Source of the DNA: Natronolimnobius sp. AArcel1
GTDB lineage: Archaea; Halobacteriota; Halobacteria; Halobacteriales; Natrialbaceae
Assembly (NCBI RefSeq): GCF_011043775.1
Contig: NZ_JAAKXY010000003.1
Span: forward strand, 310,001-374,000
Length of the DNA: 64,000 bases
Direction of reading: 5' to 3'
Part shown: positions 17,145 through 25,231 of the stretch, piece after piece
How positions within the stretch are numbered: the stretch's first letter is position 1
Layout of the letters: each line of letters starts with the position of its first letter
Position numbers and translations under genes: made by a program
The notes under the pieces: model-generated
The model's input: only the letters and a program-made list of their open reading frames with translations
Told to the model about the DNA's origin: nothing
Databases searched by the model: none

Positions 17145-17150
17145 TTTATC
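17145..17150 (+). promoter_or_regulatory. TATA-like box of the PAS histidine kinase gene
   Basis: TTTATC is centred 26 nt upstream of the ATG at 17174, indicating that the kinase is not simply read through from pstA. Confidence 0.45.
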
Positions 17151-17173
17151 CGAACCACTGCGTATGACTCTGT

Positions 17174-19870
17174 ATGGGTAACCGAGGACACACATCAGAC
17201 GGCGTCGATGATGTGGTCTCGAACGCCACGACGGATGGCTACACACAGCTTCTGGATATTATATCGGAGCGCATCGTTCTTTTTGATACAAACGCGAACG
17301 TCGTCGCTGCGACCGATAGTGCCGTCGAGTTTCTCGAGACAGATCGCGAGACGCTTCTGGACTCCCACGCATCAGCATTCCTCGAGGCGTCTGACTGCGA
17401 TCGCCTCGAGAGAGTGATCCAGTCGCTCCGTTCGAGCGAGCAAACTGAGTCCACGCTTTCAGTGACGGTGAAATCAGCAGATGACACGAGCATCTCGTGT
17501 GAACTGCACCTCCGGACTGTCGACTGTGCAGGCGAATCGACACAGGTTGCTGGAGTCGTCCGCGAGGCTGAGAGCCACACACAACCGGCGGCCGATGACT
17601 GGTCACCGGAGCACGCAGCCCCGCTGTCGTCAGTGATCGACGAGGCTGATGTCGGCGTCTTCGTCCTCGATGCGTCGTTTTCTGTCGCCTGGATCGACGA
17701 GAGCATTGAATCTTACTTTGGCATTGATCGCGCAGATGTGATCGGGCGAGACAAACGAACCCTCATCGAGGAGACGATCGCCGATCGACTCGAGGATCCG
17801 GAGACGTTCATGGAAACCGTGTTTGCGACCTACGAGCCAAACAGGGCACCGACGCGGTTCGAGTGTCACGTCACTTCCGGCCCGGATCGTGAGGAACGGT
17901 GGCTCGAGCACCGAAGTAAGCCAATCGAATCCGGGCCATACGAGGGTGGGCGTATCGAACTGTACTACGACATCACCGACCGCAAGCGGATCGAGAACGC
18001 ACGGGTCGCAAGTGAAGCCCAGTTCAGGTCGCTCGTCGATGCCGTCGACGAGTACGCAATTTTCAGGCTTGATCCAGACGGGAACGTCGCCAGCTGGAAC
18101 TCTGGTGCGAGCCAGATCAAAGGGTACGACCCGCGAGAGGTACTGGGCAAACACTTTTCGATATTTTATACACCGGACGAACGAGACGCCCACGTTCCAC
18201 AGGAAAATCTCGAGCGCGCGAGGCGAAACGGTGTCGTCGAAGATGAAGGCTGGCGAGTCCGTTCAGATGGCTCGACGTTCTGGGCAAACGTAACGATTGC
18301 AGCGATCCGCGACGCTGATGGCGATCTCGAGGGGTTCGCCAAAATCACACGTGACATGACGGATCGACGAGAGCGCGAGCAACGTCTCCAACGAGAACGG
18401 GATCTGGTCGAACGGATTCTCGAGACCAGTTCAGTCGGCATCACGGTCGTCAATCGCGATGGAACGACGAGTCGGGCGAACGAACGGATGGCGCAATTGC
18501 TCTCGCTGCCGGTTGACGATAACCCGACAATCGATCCGACTCTCCGTCAGCTGTACGACGAAACGGGCTCGCCGATCCCGCTTGCAGAGCGACCAGCGAG
18601 TCACGTCTTCCAGACTGGCGAGCCAGTCTACGACAGGGAGGTCAGTATCGAAGAACCAGGCGGGGGAAAACGGTGGCTTTCGATCACTGCGACACCGATT
18701 TCTGATTCAAACAGCGATCCCGAGCAAGTCGTCGTCACCGCCACAGATATTACCGAACTCAAAGAGTTGGCTGATCGGCGCAAACGAGAACTCGAGGAAC
18801 GCGAAAAGGAGTATACGGCGATTCAACTCGCGACAAGCTTGCTTGAGCCGGGCGATAAATCGATTTCAGCGTTGCTCGAGGAACTCCTCGAGACGCTGCC
18901 AGACGCGTTTCGGCATCCAGACCAGACCGCCCTGCGCGTACGGATTGGGACGCAGGAAGCGACAACGGATGCGTTCTCGGCGGACGGCCCGTCGATCACG
19001 GCACGGACGGAAACAGCGAACGAGACGCCAATTACGGTTACCGCCCGGCTTCCGAATGGGGCCGTCAATGGCGAGACCACACCGTTTCTCACCGAAGAGC
19101 AGGAACTGATTGACACGCTTGTCACGCTCGTCAAATTCCACCTCGAGCGCCGAGAGTACATTGACGAGTTACAACTCGAGACGCGACGTCTCGAGCAGTT
19201 CGCCTACGCCGCCAGCCACGACATTCAGGAGCCGCTTCGAATGGTCTCGAGCTATCTCCAGTTGCTTGAGCAGCGGTACGCAGAGTCACTCGATGAAAAC
19301 GGCCTTGAATTCCTTGAGTTCGCAACTGACGGCGCAGACCGCATGCGAGACATGATCGATGGACTGCTCGCATACTCTCGGATTAAAACACACGGCAACC
19401 CCTTCGAACCCGTTGATCTCGAGAACGTTCTCGAAGATGTTGTCACCGATCTTAATGACCACATTGTGGCGGCTGATGCGGACGTTACTATCGAATCGCT
19501 GCCAACGGTCGAGGGAGACCGACACCAACTGCATCGGCTGTTCTATAACCTCCTCGAGAACGCGATTGAATACAGCGAGGAGTCGCCGGTCGTACGGGTT
19601 GCAGCAACGCACCGTGATACCGAGTGGGTCATTTCGGTCACCGACAATGGCATTGGCATTGAACCCGAACTCCACGGTCGGGTTTTCGAGGTATTCGAGC
19701 GGCTCCACCCCCGAAATGAGTACGCTGGGACGGGAATCGGGCTCGCAATCTGCCAGCGGATCATCGAGCGCCACCGCGGCGACATCTGGGTCGAGTCGGC
19801 GGTCGGAGAGGGCTCGACGTTTTCGGTGGCACTTCAGGCGGCCGATGAACCGGTCGACCGCGACGGCTAA
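17174..19870 (+). CDS. Multi-PAS sensor histidine kinase
   Basis: The 898-residue protein has no membrane span. Four PAS-like units are visible at about residues 20-135, 155-275, 285-405 and 415-535 ('YDITDRKRIE', 'AQFRSLVDAVDEYAIFRLD', 'TDITELKELADRRK'), then a linker that may be a degenerate GAF-like domain. The HisKA phospho-acceptor is His682 in 'SHDIQEPLR'. The ATPase domain has the N box 'NLLENAIEYS', G1 'DNGIGIEP' and G2 'GTGIGLAICQRI'. It is a cytoplasmic sensor, probably of redox, light or small molecules. No response regulator gene is adjacent. Its position after pstA hints at, but does not prove, a phosphate link. Confidence 0.93.
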   Translation: MGNRGHTSDGVDDVVSNATTDGYTQLLDIISERIVLFDTNANVVAATDSAVEFLETDRETLLDSHASAFLEASDCDRLERVIQSLRSSEQTESTLSVTVKSADDTSISCELHLRTVDCAGESTQVAGVVREAESHTQPAADDWSPEHAAPLSSVIDEADVGVFVLDASFSVAWIDESIESYFGIDRADVIGRDKRTLIEETIADRLEDPETFMETVFATYEPNRAPTRFECHVTSGPDREERWLEHRSKPIESGPYEGGRIELYYDITDRKRIENARVASEAQFRSLVDAVDEYAIFRLDPDGNVASWNSGASQIKGYDPREVLGKHFSIFYTPDERDAHVPQENLERARRNGVVEDEGWRVRSDGSTFWANVTIAAIRDADGDLEGFAKITRDMTDRREREQRLQRERDLVERILETSSVGITVVNRDGTTSRANERMAQLLSLPVDDNPTIDPTLRQLYDETGSPIPLAERPASHVFQTGEPVYDREVSIEEPGGGKRWLSITATPISDSNSDPEQVVVTATDITELKELADRRKRELEEREKEYTAIQLATSLLEPGDKSISALLEELLETLPDAFRHPDQTALRVRIGTQEATTDAFSADGPSITARTETANETPITVTARLPNGAVNGETTPFLTEEQELIDTLVTLVKFHLERREYIDELQLETRRLEQFAYAASHDIQEPLRMVSSYLQLLEQRYAESLDENGLEFLEFATDGADRMRDMIDGLLAYSRIKTHGNPFEPVDLENVLEDVVTDLNDHIVAADADVTIESLPTVEGDRHQLHRLFYNLLENAIEYSEESPVVRVAATHRDTEWVISVTDNGIGIEPELHGRVFEVFERLHPRNEYAGTGIGLAICQRIIERHRGDIWVESAVGEGSTFSVALQAADEPVDRDG

Positions 19871-19924
19871 CAACGGATTTGACCGCTCGAGTATGCAGGC
19901 TTCCGGACAGCGATGTCTCGGCCG

Positions 19925-20683
19925 TTAGTGATCAGCGCCGTCTTGCGTGTCTTGGGATGCAGACCGCGACCCAAGAACGAGCAGGCCAACGCCGATTACG
20001 ATCCACGTCACCGGGACGATGGCTCCGATGATGTATTCGGACGTCGGAAACAGATCGAACATGAGGAGATACGGGAGCAGAAACGCCAGCAGCGCGAGTG
20101 CGAGTCCGTAGCCCGCAAACGCCATCATTTCAGTCGAGCGAACGCGGTCCCGTACGACGGACGTGTATGCGAGAAACGCGGCATAGGGGACAAACGAGAA
20201 GAGTTTAACGGCGAACTCGAGGAGTGGACTCAAATCGAACCAGACACCGCTGTCGTAGTGCGTGAGATAGACTGTACCGTCGTCGTCTTCGACGAGACCG
20301 TACATTTCGTAGGCCTCGACGTTGTCCGGGAACGCCGGCCGCTCCTCGTATTCGTCACACACGAGCAGTCGGTCGTCACAGACCAGCACGCTACCGAGGT
20401 GTTGCCACCCCTCACCCCGACTACCGTCGTCTCGAGGCTGCATTTTCGCCTCCTCGAGCGCCTGTTGGGTCGATGGGTCGAGGCTGCTCACCTCGAGAGG
20501 CTCGCCTGGCGTCACGTCGTCCTGCCCGACGGTCTCTTCGAAGGCCTCAGTTGACTCGTGAGCGACGGAATACGATGACGGACTTTGTGAGTACGGATAC
20601 GTGAGGGCCGCCGGGTACGCAACAAAACCGACGAGCAAGAGAGCCACGAACAGCGAAACCACCACGACGAGCCGAGAGTTCAC
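19925..20683 (-). CDS. Membrane protein of unknown function
   Basis: The 252-residue protein starts at a GTG. It has one N-terminal span (about residues 5-25), an extracellular region of about 130 residues containing two cysteines ('VCDDRLLVCDEYEE'), and three C-terminal spans (about 155-175, 188-210 and 218-240). The tail is polar. No known domain is recognised. The C-terminus meets the histidine kinase stop convergently with 54 bp between. A CTTATCG box on the minus strand near 20708 is 25 nt upstream and supports the GTG start. Confidence 0.75.
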   Translation of the reverse strand: MNSRLVVVVSLFVALLLVGFVAYPAALTYPYSQSPSSYSVAHESTEAFEETVGQDDVTPGEPLEVSSLDPSTQQALEEAKMQPRDDGSRGEGWQHLGSVLVCDDRLLVCDEYEERPAFPDNVEAYEMYGLVEDDDGTVYLTHYDSGVWFDLSPLLEFAVKLFSFVPYAAFLAYTSVVRDRVRSTEMMAFAGYGLALALLAFLLPYLLMFDLFPTSEYIIGAIVPVTWIVIGVGLLVLGSRSASQDTQDGADH

Positions 20684-20756
20684 TTTTCAATCATGTCTCA
20701 CTCGTCGATAAGTGTTTTCCGGTTGATATGGAAGCACCCAATGCGCGACGGAACCG

Positions 20757-22286
20757 CTACTCGTCGTCCGCGAGTGCCTGCCAGGACAGTCGCGGGTTCC
20801 GCGCCGCGCTCGTCTGGTCGATCCGTCGGGCTGTGGTTCGCTCGGGTGCATCCTCAAGCGTTCCGTCGCCTTCCTCGGCAACGGCGTTGAAGGCGGCTGC
20901 GAGTCGATCCAGTGTCTCCTTGCTTTCGATTTCGGTCGGCTCGGTCATCAGCGCCTCGGGGACGATTTCGGGCCATTTCGTCGTCGGCGGGTGGACACCG
21001 TAATCGAGCATTCGTTTGGCGACGTCTGCAGCATCCTGGTCGCCCGCGCTGGCGACGAACTCGTGGTGGAACGGCTCGTAGGGCACGTCGTACTCGAGTT
21101 GGCTTGCGAGGTAGTTCGCGTTGAGAACGGCTTTGGCGCTTGCATCCGCGAGTCCCGCATCGCCGAGTCGCGCGATGTAGGCGAAGGCCTTGATGAGCAC
21201 CAGCCAGTTGCCCTGATAGCCGTGGACGTGACCAATCGTGTGATCGGGGTCGAACAGTTCGTAGGTTACTTCGTCACCCTCGCCAGTGTCCTCGGCCTCG
21301 CGCACTCGAGGCGCGGGCAGGAAGGGGTCGAGGTCCTCGACCACACCGACGGGACCCGCGCCGGGGCCGCCGCCGCCGTGGGGCGTCGCGAACGTCTTGT
21401 GGACGTTGTAGTGCATCACGTCGAAGCCCATATCGCCGGGCCGCGCGCGTCCGAGCAAGGCGTTCAGATTCGCGCCGTCGTAGTAGAGTAACCCGCCAAC
21501 GTCGTGAACCATCTCCGCGATCTCTTCGATATCGCGCTCGAAGAGCCCGAGCGTGTTCGGATTCGTGAGCATCAGCGCCGCCGTGTTCTCGGAGAGTGCG
21601 GCCTCGAGTGCCTCGAGGTCAACACGCCCGTCGTCGTCGCTTGGCAGCGAAACCACGTCGTAGCCCCCGAGTGCAGCGGTCGCGAAGTTCGTCCCGTGGG
21701 CGCTCTCAGGGATGATGACCTCGTCGCGGTGGCCCTCGCCGTTGTGCTCGTGGTAGGCCGCCGCAACGCGGATGCCGACGAACTCGCCCGCCGCGCCTGC
21801 GGGTGGCTGTAAGGTGACGGCGTCCATGCCGCCGATTCGACCAAGGTAGTCCTGCAGTCGGTAGAGCAACTCGAGGGTCCCCTGAATCGACTGTCCCGAG
21901 CGGTCGGGGTGGACCGCAGCCGAGGGCAACGCGGCCACGTCCTCGGTGAACTTCGGATTATACTTCATCGTACACGACCCCAGCGGGTAGGGGCCGCTGT
22001 CGATGCCGTAAATCATCTGTGAGAGCCGCGTGTAGTGGCGTGCGAGTTCCGGCTCAGACAGTTCCGGCAACTCGAGTGAGTCACGCGTCAGGTCGTCAGG
22101 AAGCGGGGAGTCGACGCGTTTTGCCGCTCCGTCCTCGCCAGCGTCGGCGTCGCCAATCGCGACTCGCGTGAGATCTTTCTCCGAGAGCAGCGGTTCGTAC
22201 TGGCCGTTCTCGACGTAGCGAGCCTGATCGTAGCGGACCTGACTGGCATCGATTGGTGTCTCCTCGGTTGTCCGTTCGTCGCTCAT
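20757..22286 (-). CDS. gcvPB: Glycine dehydrogenase (decarboxylating) subunit 2
   Basis: The 509-residue subunit carries the pyridoxal-phosphate site of the glycine cleavage P-protein: '[16 protein letters not shown]' with Lys297 as the Schiff-base lysine, and '[12 protein letters not shown]' and '[10 protein letters not shown]' around the cofactor. With subunit 1 it decarboxylates glycine and passes the aminomethyl group to the lipoyl H-protein. The start overlaps the gcvPA stop by 4 bp. The C-terminal 40 residues are polar. Genes for the T and H proteins are not in this operon in the window. Confidence 0.96.
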   Translation of the reverse strand: MSDERTTEETPIDASQVRYDQARYVENGQYEPLLSEKDLTRVAIGDADAGEDGAAKRVDSPLPDDLTRDSLELPELSEPELARHYTRLSQMIYGIDSGPYPLGSCTMKYNPKFTEDVAALPSAAVHPDRSGQSIQGTLELLYRLQDYLGRIGGMDAVTLQPPAGAAGEFVGIRVAAAYHEHNGEGHRDEVIIPESAHGTNFATAALGGYDVVSLPSDDDGRVDLEALEAALSENTAALMLTNPNTLGLFERDIEEIAEMVHDVGGLLYYDGANLNALLGRARPGDMGFDVMHYNVHKTFATPHGGGGPGAGPVGVVEDLDPFLPAPRVREAEDTGEGDEVTYELFDPDHTIGHVHGYQGNWLVLIKAFAYIARLGDAGLADASAKAVLNANYLASQLEYDVPYEPFHHEFVASAGDQDAADVAKRMLDYGVHPPTTKWPEIVPEALMTEPTEIESKETLDRLAAAFNAVAEEGDGTLEDAPERTTARRIDQTSAARNPRLSWQALADDE

Positions 22287-23620
22287 CGAACCACCTCCGA
22301 GAACGCTGTGGCGAACTCGTCGAGTTGCTCGTCAGTGACGCCCGCAGCGCAGAGCTGGAGTTCGTGCTCGCCGACGACGTGGACCGCAAAACCGCGCTCC
22401 TCGAGGGCGTCTGCAACCTCCTGTGCGGGCTGGTTGAGGCGGGCGACGAACTCCCGAAGGTGGTGACGGTCGTGAACCGGCGCTGTCACGCCATCGACCG
22501 CCTCGAGACGTTGTGCTAACTCGTCGGCGCGTCGAACGCCGCGGTTTGCGAGTTCGACCATGCCAGTCGACCCGAGCGTGGCCGCGTGCATCGCCGTTCG
22601 CAGTGCGACCCAGGCCTGATTCGTACAGATATTGCTCGTTGCTCGCTCGCGGCGGATATGCTGTTCGCGCGTCTGGAGTGTGAGCGTGAACGCGCGCCGG
22701 TCGGTTGCGTCCTCGCTCGCCCCGACAAGTCGGCCGGGGACCTGCCGAAGATAGTCCTCGCGACAGGCAAAGAGTCCGAGTCCCATCCCGTAACTCGTCG
22801 GCAAACCGAGGACACTCGCATCGCCGATGACGACATCCGCGCCGACATCTGCCGGTCGCTGCAGGACCGAGAGCGCAACCGGATCGGAGCCGAGGACGAA
22901 CAGCGCCTCGGCGTCTGTGGCGGACTCGCCAATAGCCGAGAGATTCTCCTCAATCGTCCCCCGAACCGTCGGATTCTCCGCATAGACCATCACCGTGTCC
23001 TCGTCGACGCGCTCCTCGAGTGCCTCGAGATCGGCGTTGCCGTCAACTGTGGGGTACGTATCGACCGCGAGGTCGGTGCCAGCGACGTAGTTCTCGAGGG
23101 TGCTCCGTCGGCCCTCGCGAAGGAGGTCGGGAACGAGCACGCGATGGCCGCTGGTATCGCGGACGCGGTCGGCGAGCGTCGCCGCCTCACCGAGTGCTGT
23201 TGCCGCGTCGTACATCGAGCAGTTCGCAATGTCCAGTCCCGTGAGTTCGACCAGCAGCGACTGGTACTCGAACAGTGCCTGCAGAAAGCCCTGTGAGACT
23301 TCCGGCTGGTACTGCGTATACGAGGTCAGAAACTCCGATCGGTCCGCGAGGTGATCGACCAGCGAGGGGATGTAATAGCCGTAGTGTCCCCGGCCGAGTA
23401 GTTCCGTCAGGTCGTCATTTCGCTCGAGTATCGAGCGAACGAGGCGTCTGGTCTCTCGTTCCGTTCGTGCGTCGATTCCGAACTCGTCGTCGAAGGCAAC
23501 GGCAGCCGGAATGTCAAAGAGATCCGCAGCCGTTTCGACGCCGACTGCCTCGAGCATTGCGTCGCGCCCATCGTCCGTGTGAGGAGCGTATGGACTCCCC
23601 GTTTCGTGTGATCCGTGCAT
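22283..23620 (-). CDS. gcvPA: Glycine dehydrogenase (decarboxylating) subunit 1
   Basis: The 445-residue subunit forms the heterodimeric P-protein with GcvPB. It has typical segments '[27 protein letters not shown]' (about residues 89-115), '[13 protein letters not shown]' and '[21 protein letters not shown]', and lacks the catalytic lysine, as expected. It is the first gene of the two-gene gcvPA-gcvPB operon. No TATA-like box lies 26 nt upstream; instead a GC-rich region that can fold precedes it, so a leader is likely. Confidence 0.95.
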   Translation of the reverse strand: MHGSHETGSPYAPHTDDGRDAMLEAVGVETAADLFDIPAAVAFDDEFGIDARTERETRRLVRSILERNDDLTELLGRGHYGYYIPSLVDHLADRSEFLTSYTQYQPEVSQGFLQALFEYQSLLVELTGLDIANCSMYDAATALGEAATLADRVRDTSGHRVLVPDLLREGRRSTLENYVAGTDLAVDTYPTVDGNADLEALEERVDEDTVMVYAENPTVRGTIEENLSAIGESATDAEALFVLGSDPVALSVLQRPADVGADVVIGDASVLGLPTSYGMGLGLFACREDYLRQVPGRLVGASEDATDRRAFTLTLQTREQHIRRERATSNICTNQAWVALRTAMHAATLGSTGMVELANRGVRRADELAQRLEAVDGVTAPVHDRHHLREFVARLNQPAQEVADALEERGFAVHVVGEHELQLCAAGVTDEQLDEFATAFSEVVR

Positions 23621-23685
23621 AGTAACGTGTCTTTCCAGTCCTGTGACTCGTTGATAGGTGTCGTTGCAGGTTCAGATGCAGCCGT

Positions 23686-23731
23686 GCGAAGAGCGCGGAC
23701 CGCCGACCGCCGCCCAGTTGTCGGCTCTTGC
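23686..23731 (-). promoter_or_regulatory. Foldable leader element upstream of gcvPA
   Basis: Read on the minus strand, GCAAGAGC near the 5' side pairs with GCTCTT(C)GC 30 nt later with one bulge, enclosing a GC-rich inner region that can form a CGAC/GTCG stem. It lies about 66 bp upstream of the gcvPA start. It does not match the glycine riboswitch core that I know, so it may be a leader structure, a terminator-like element, or chance in GC-rich DNA. Confidence 0.3.
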
Positions 23732-23843
23732 CCGTCTTCGCCGTGAACACCGGTTTCGGCCACGATAGCTGTTGCTAACGGCTAGGGGGTAATGAACGCA
23801 TTCTTTCTGTGACCGACTCGCTGGTGTCAGTTAGCTCAGACAC

Positions 23844-25142
23844 TCACGAGTTGTCTCGTTCTTCATCCTCGAGAAGGGGCGTGTTCGGGTCGTCCACGCG
23901 CTCGAGGACGGTCATCACGCCGAGTGCAGACGTATTGACTGCCGGGTCGGCCGCGCGTTCGTCGTCCGAAATCGGTGTTCCGTTGCCAGCGCGTTCGCGG
24001 GCGAATACGTCGAGCGTGATCTTTGCGCCGCCGAGGACAACGGGCCCGATGAACAGACCAACGGCACCGAAGACGAGCAATCCGCCGAAGATACCAACGA
24101 CGACGATCGCGGAGTTAAACGCGCTCGTGCGGCCAATCAGGGCCGGACGGAGGTAGGTATCGGACGCACTGACGAGCGAGCCATAGACGACGAGCGCCGC
24201 GGCGGCGACGTACTGGCCGGTCGCGAACAGGTAGATCGAGACGGGAACCCAGACGCCAAACGCGCCGACGAGCGGGAGGAGTGCGAGAACGAACGTCGCC
24301 ACCGTCAGGAAGATGACGGCAGGGACCCCGAGGATGGCCAGCCCAATCCCGAGCAGAATTGCCTGAATCGCCGCAACAGCGACGTTTCCGACGACGGAGG
24401 CCCACATGAGCTGATCAAGCCCAGTGAACAATTCATCCTGCAGTTCATCGCGGACCGGCAACACGCGTCGGAACCACGCGACAAGTGCACCGCCATCTCG
24501 CAACAGCGCAAAGAGGACGAATACTGTGACCGTCAGACCAATCAAAACATTCGGTAACCGCGTGACGAGTTCGAGCGCACTCGTTGCAATCCCCTGTAGT
24601 GCCGTCCCAATCGGCTCTTCATACGTCTCCCACATCTCATGAAGATCGACCGAATAGCCCGTCGACTCGAGTTGGGCCTCAATTTCGCCGATCCCAAGTT
24701 CGTCCTCTTGGATGATCGTCGCGATTTGGACAGCCTCGTCGAGTGCAATCGCAAGTACGTACGCAAGTGGAAGTAAAATCGTGAGGATAGCAACAGCGAC
24801 GAGTATCAGTGCCGTCGTCATCGCGCTCAGATACTGCTCGAGGCGGCGCTGGACCGGCATGAGAATGTACGCGAGGACAATGCCGAGCAGCACGTACTGG
24901 AGATACGGCAGAATAACGGCAATGCCGAGAAGGGCGCTGATGATGGCGACGATGGTCAGTCCAGTTCGATCCGAAAGCCACTGTCGTGGCCCCATCGCGG
25001 ATGCGGTCGAAGCCGACTGGGCTGTCTCCCCGGCCCGGGTAGGAACCGGAGACATGGCGGTCGCATCTGCCTCGGCGTCTCCTCCATCGTCAGCAGCAGC
25101 TGCATCGCCATCACGTCCGCCATCAGAGTCGGGCCCGCCCAT
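23844..25142 (-). CDS. AI-2E family (PerM-like) transporter
   Basis: The 432-residue protein has an unusual acidic, Ala/Asp/Gly-rich N-terminus of about 55 residues, then about eight membrane spans. The arrangement is that of the AI-2E/PerM superfamily: two spans, 'PVQRRLEQYLS', a periplasmic-side helical segment ('QEDELGIGEIEAQLES'), then a cluster of spans with 'VPAVIFLTVATFVLALLPLVGAFGVW' (about residues 278-305) and 'GIFGGLLVFGAVGLFIGPVVLG'. Substrates in this family vary (quorum signal, Na+/H+, unknown). A TATA box 25 nt upstream supports the ATG at 25142 despite the odd N-terminus. Confidence 0.88.
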   Translation of the reverse strand: MGGPDSDGGRDGDAAAADDGGDAEADATAMSPVPTRAGETAQSASTASAMGPRQWLSDRTGLTIVAIISALLGIAVILPYLQYVLLGIVLAYILMPVQRRLEQYLSAMTTALILVAVAILTILLPLAYVLAIALDEAVQIATIIQEDELGIGEIEAQLESTGYSVDLHEMWETYEEPIGTALQGIATSALELVTRLPNVLIGLTVTVFVLFALLRDGGALVAWFRRVLPVRDELQDELFTGLDQLMWASVVGNVAVAAIQAILLGIGLAILGVPAVIFLTVATFVLALLPLVGAFGVWVPVSIYLFATGQYVAAAALVVYGSLVSASDTYLRPALIGRTSAFNSAIVVVGIFGGLLVFGAVGLFIGPVVLGGAKITLDVFARERAGNGTPISDDERAADPAVNTSALGVMTVLERVDDPNTPLLEDEERDNS

Positions 25143-25162
25143 AGGCCGCCTACGACGGCATC

Positions 25163-25170
25163 ACATATTA
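25163..25170 (-). promoter_or_regulatory. TATA box of the AI-2E family gene
   Basis: ACATATTA (plus reading) is centred about 25 nt upstream of the ATG at 25142, supporting the long acidic N-terminus as translated. Confidence 0.5.
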
Positions 25171-25231
25171 TCCCAGTGAAAGATCACGCCCACTGATGGG
25201 AGGCCGGAGTGAGTCGACCCGACGGTCGCAA

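Noticed and set aside
23621..23843. Glycine riboswitch upstream of gcvPA
   Set aside because: The sequence does not show the conserved core I know for glycine riboswitches; only a generic fold is reported.
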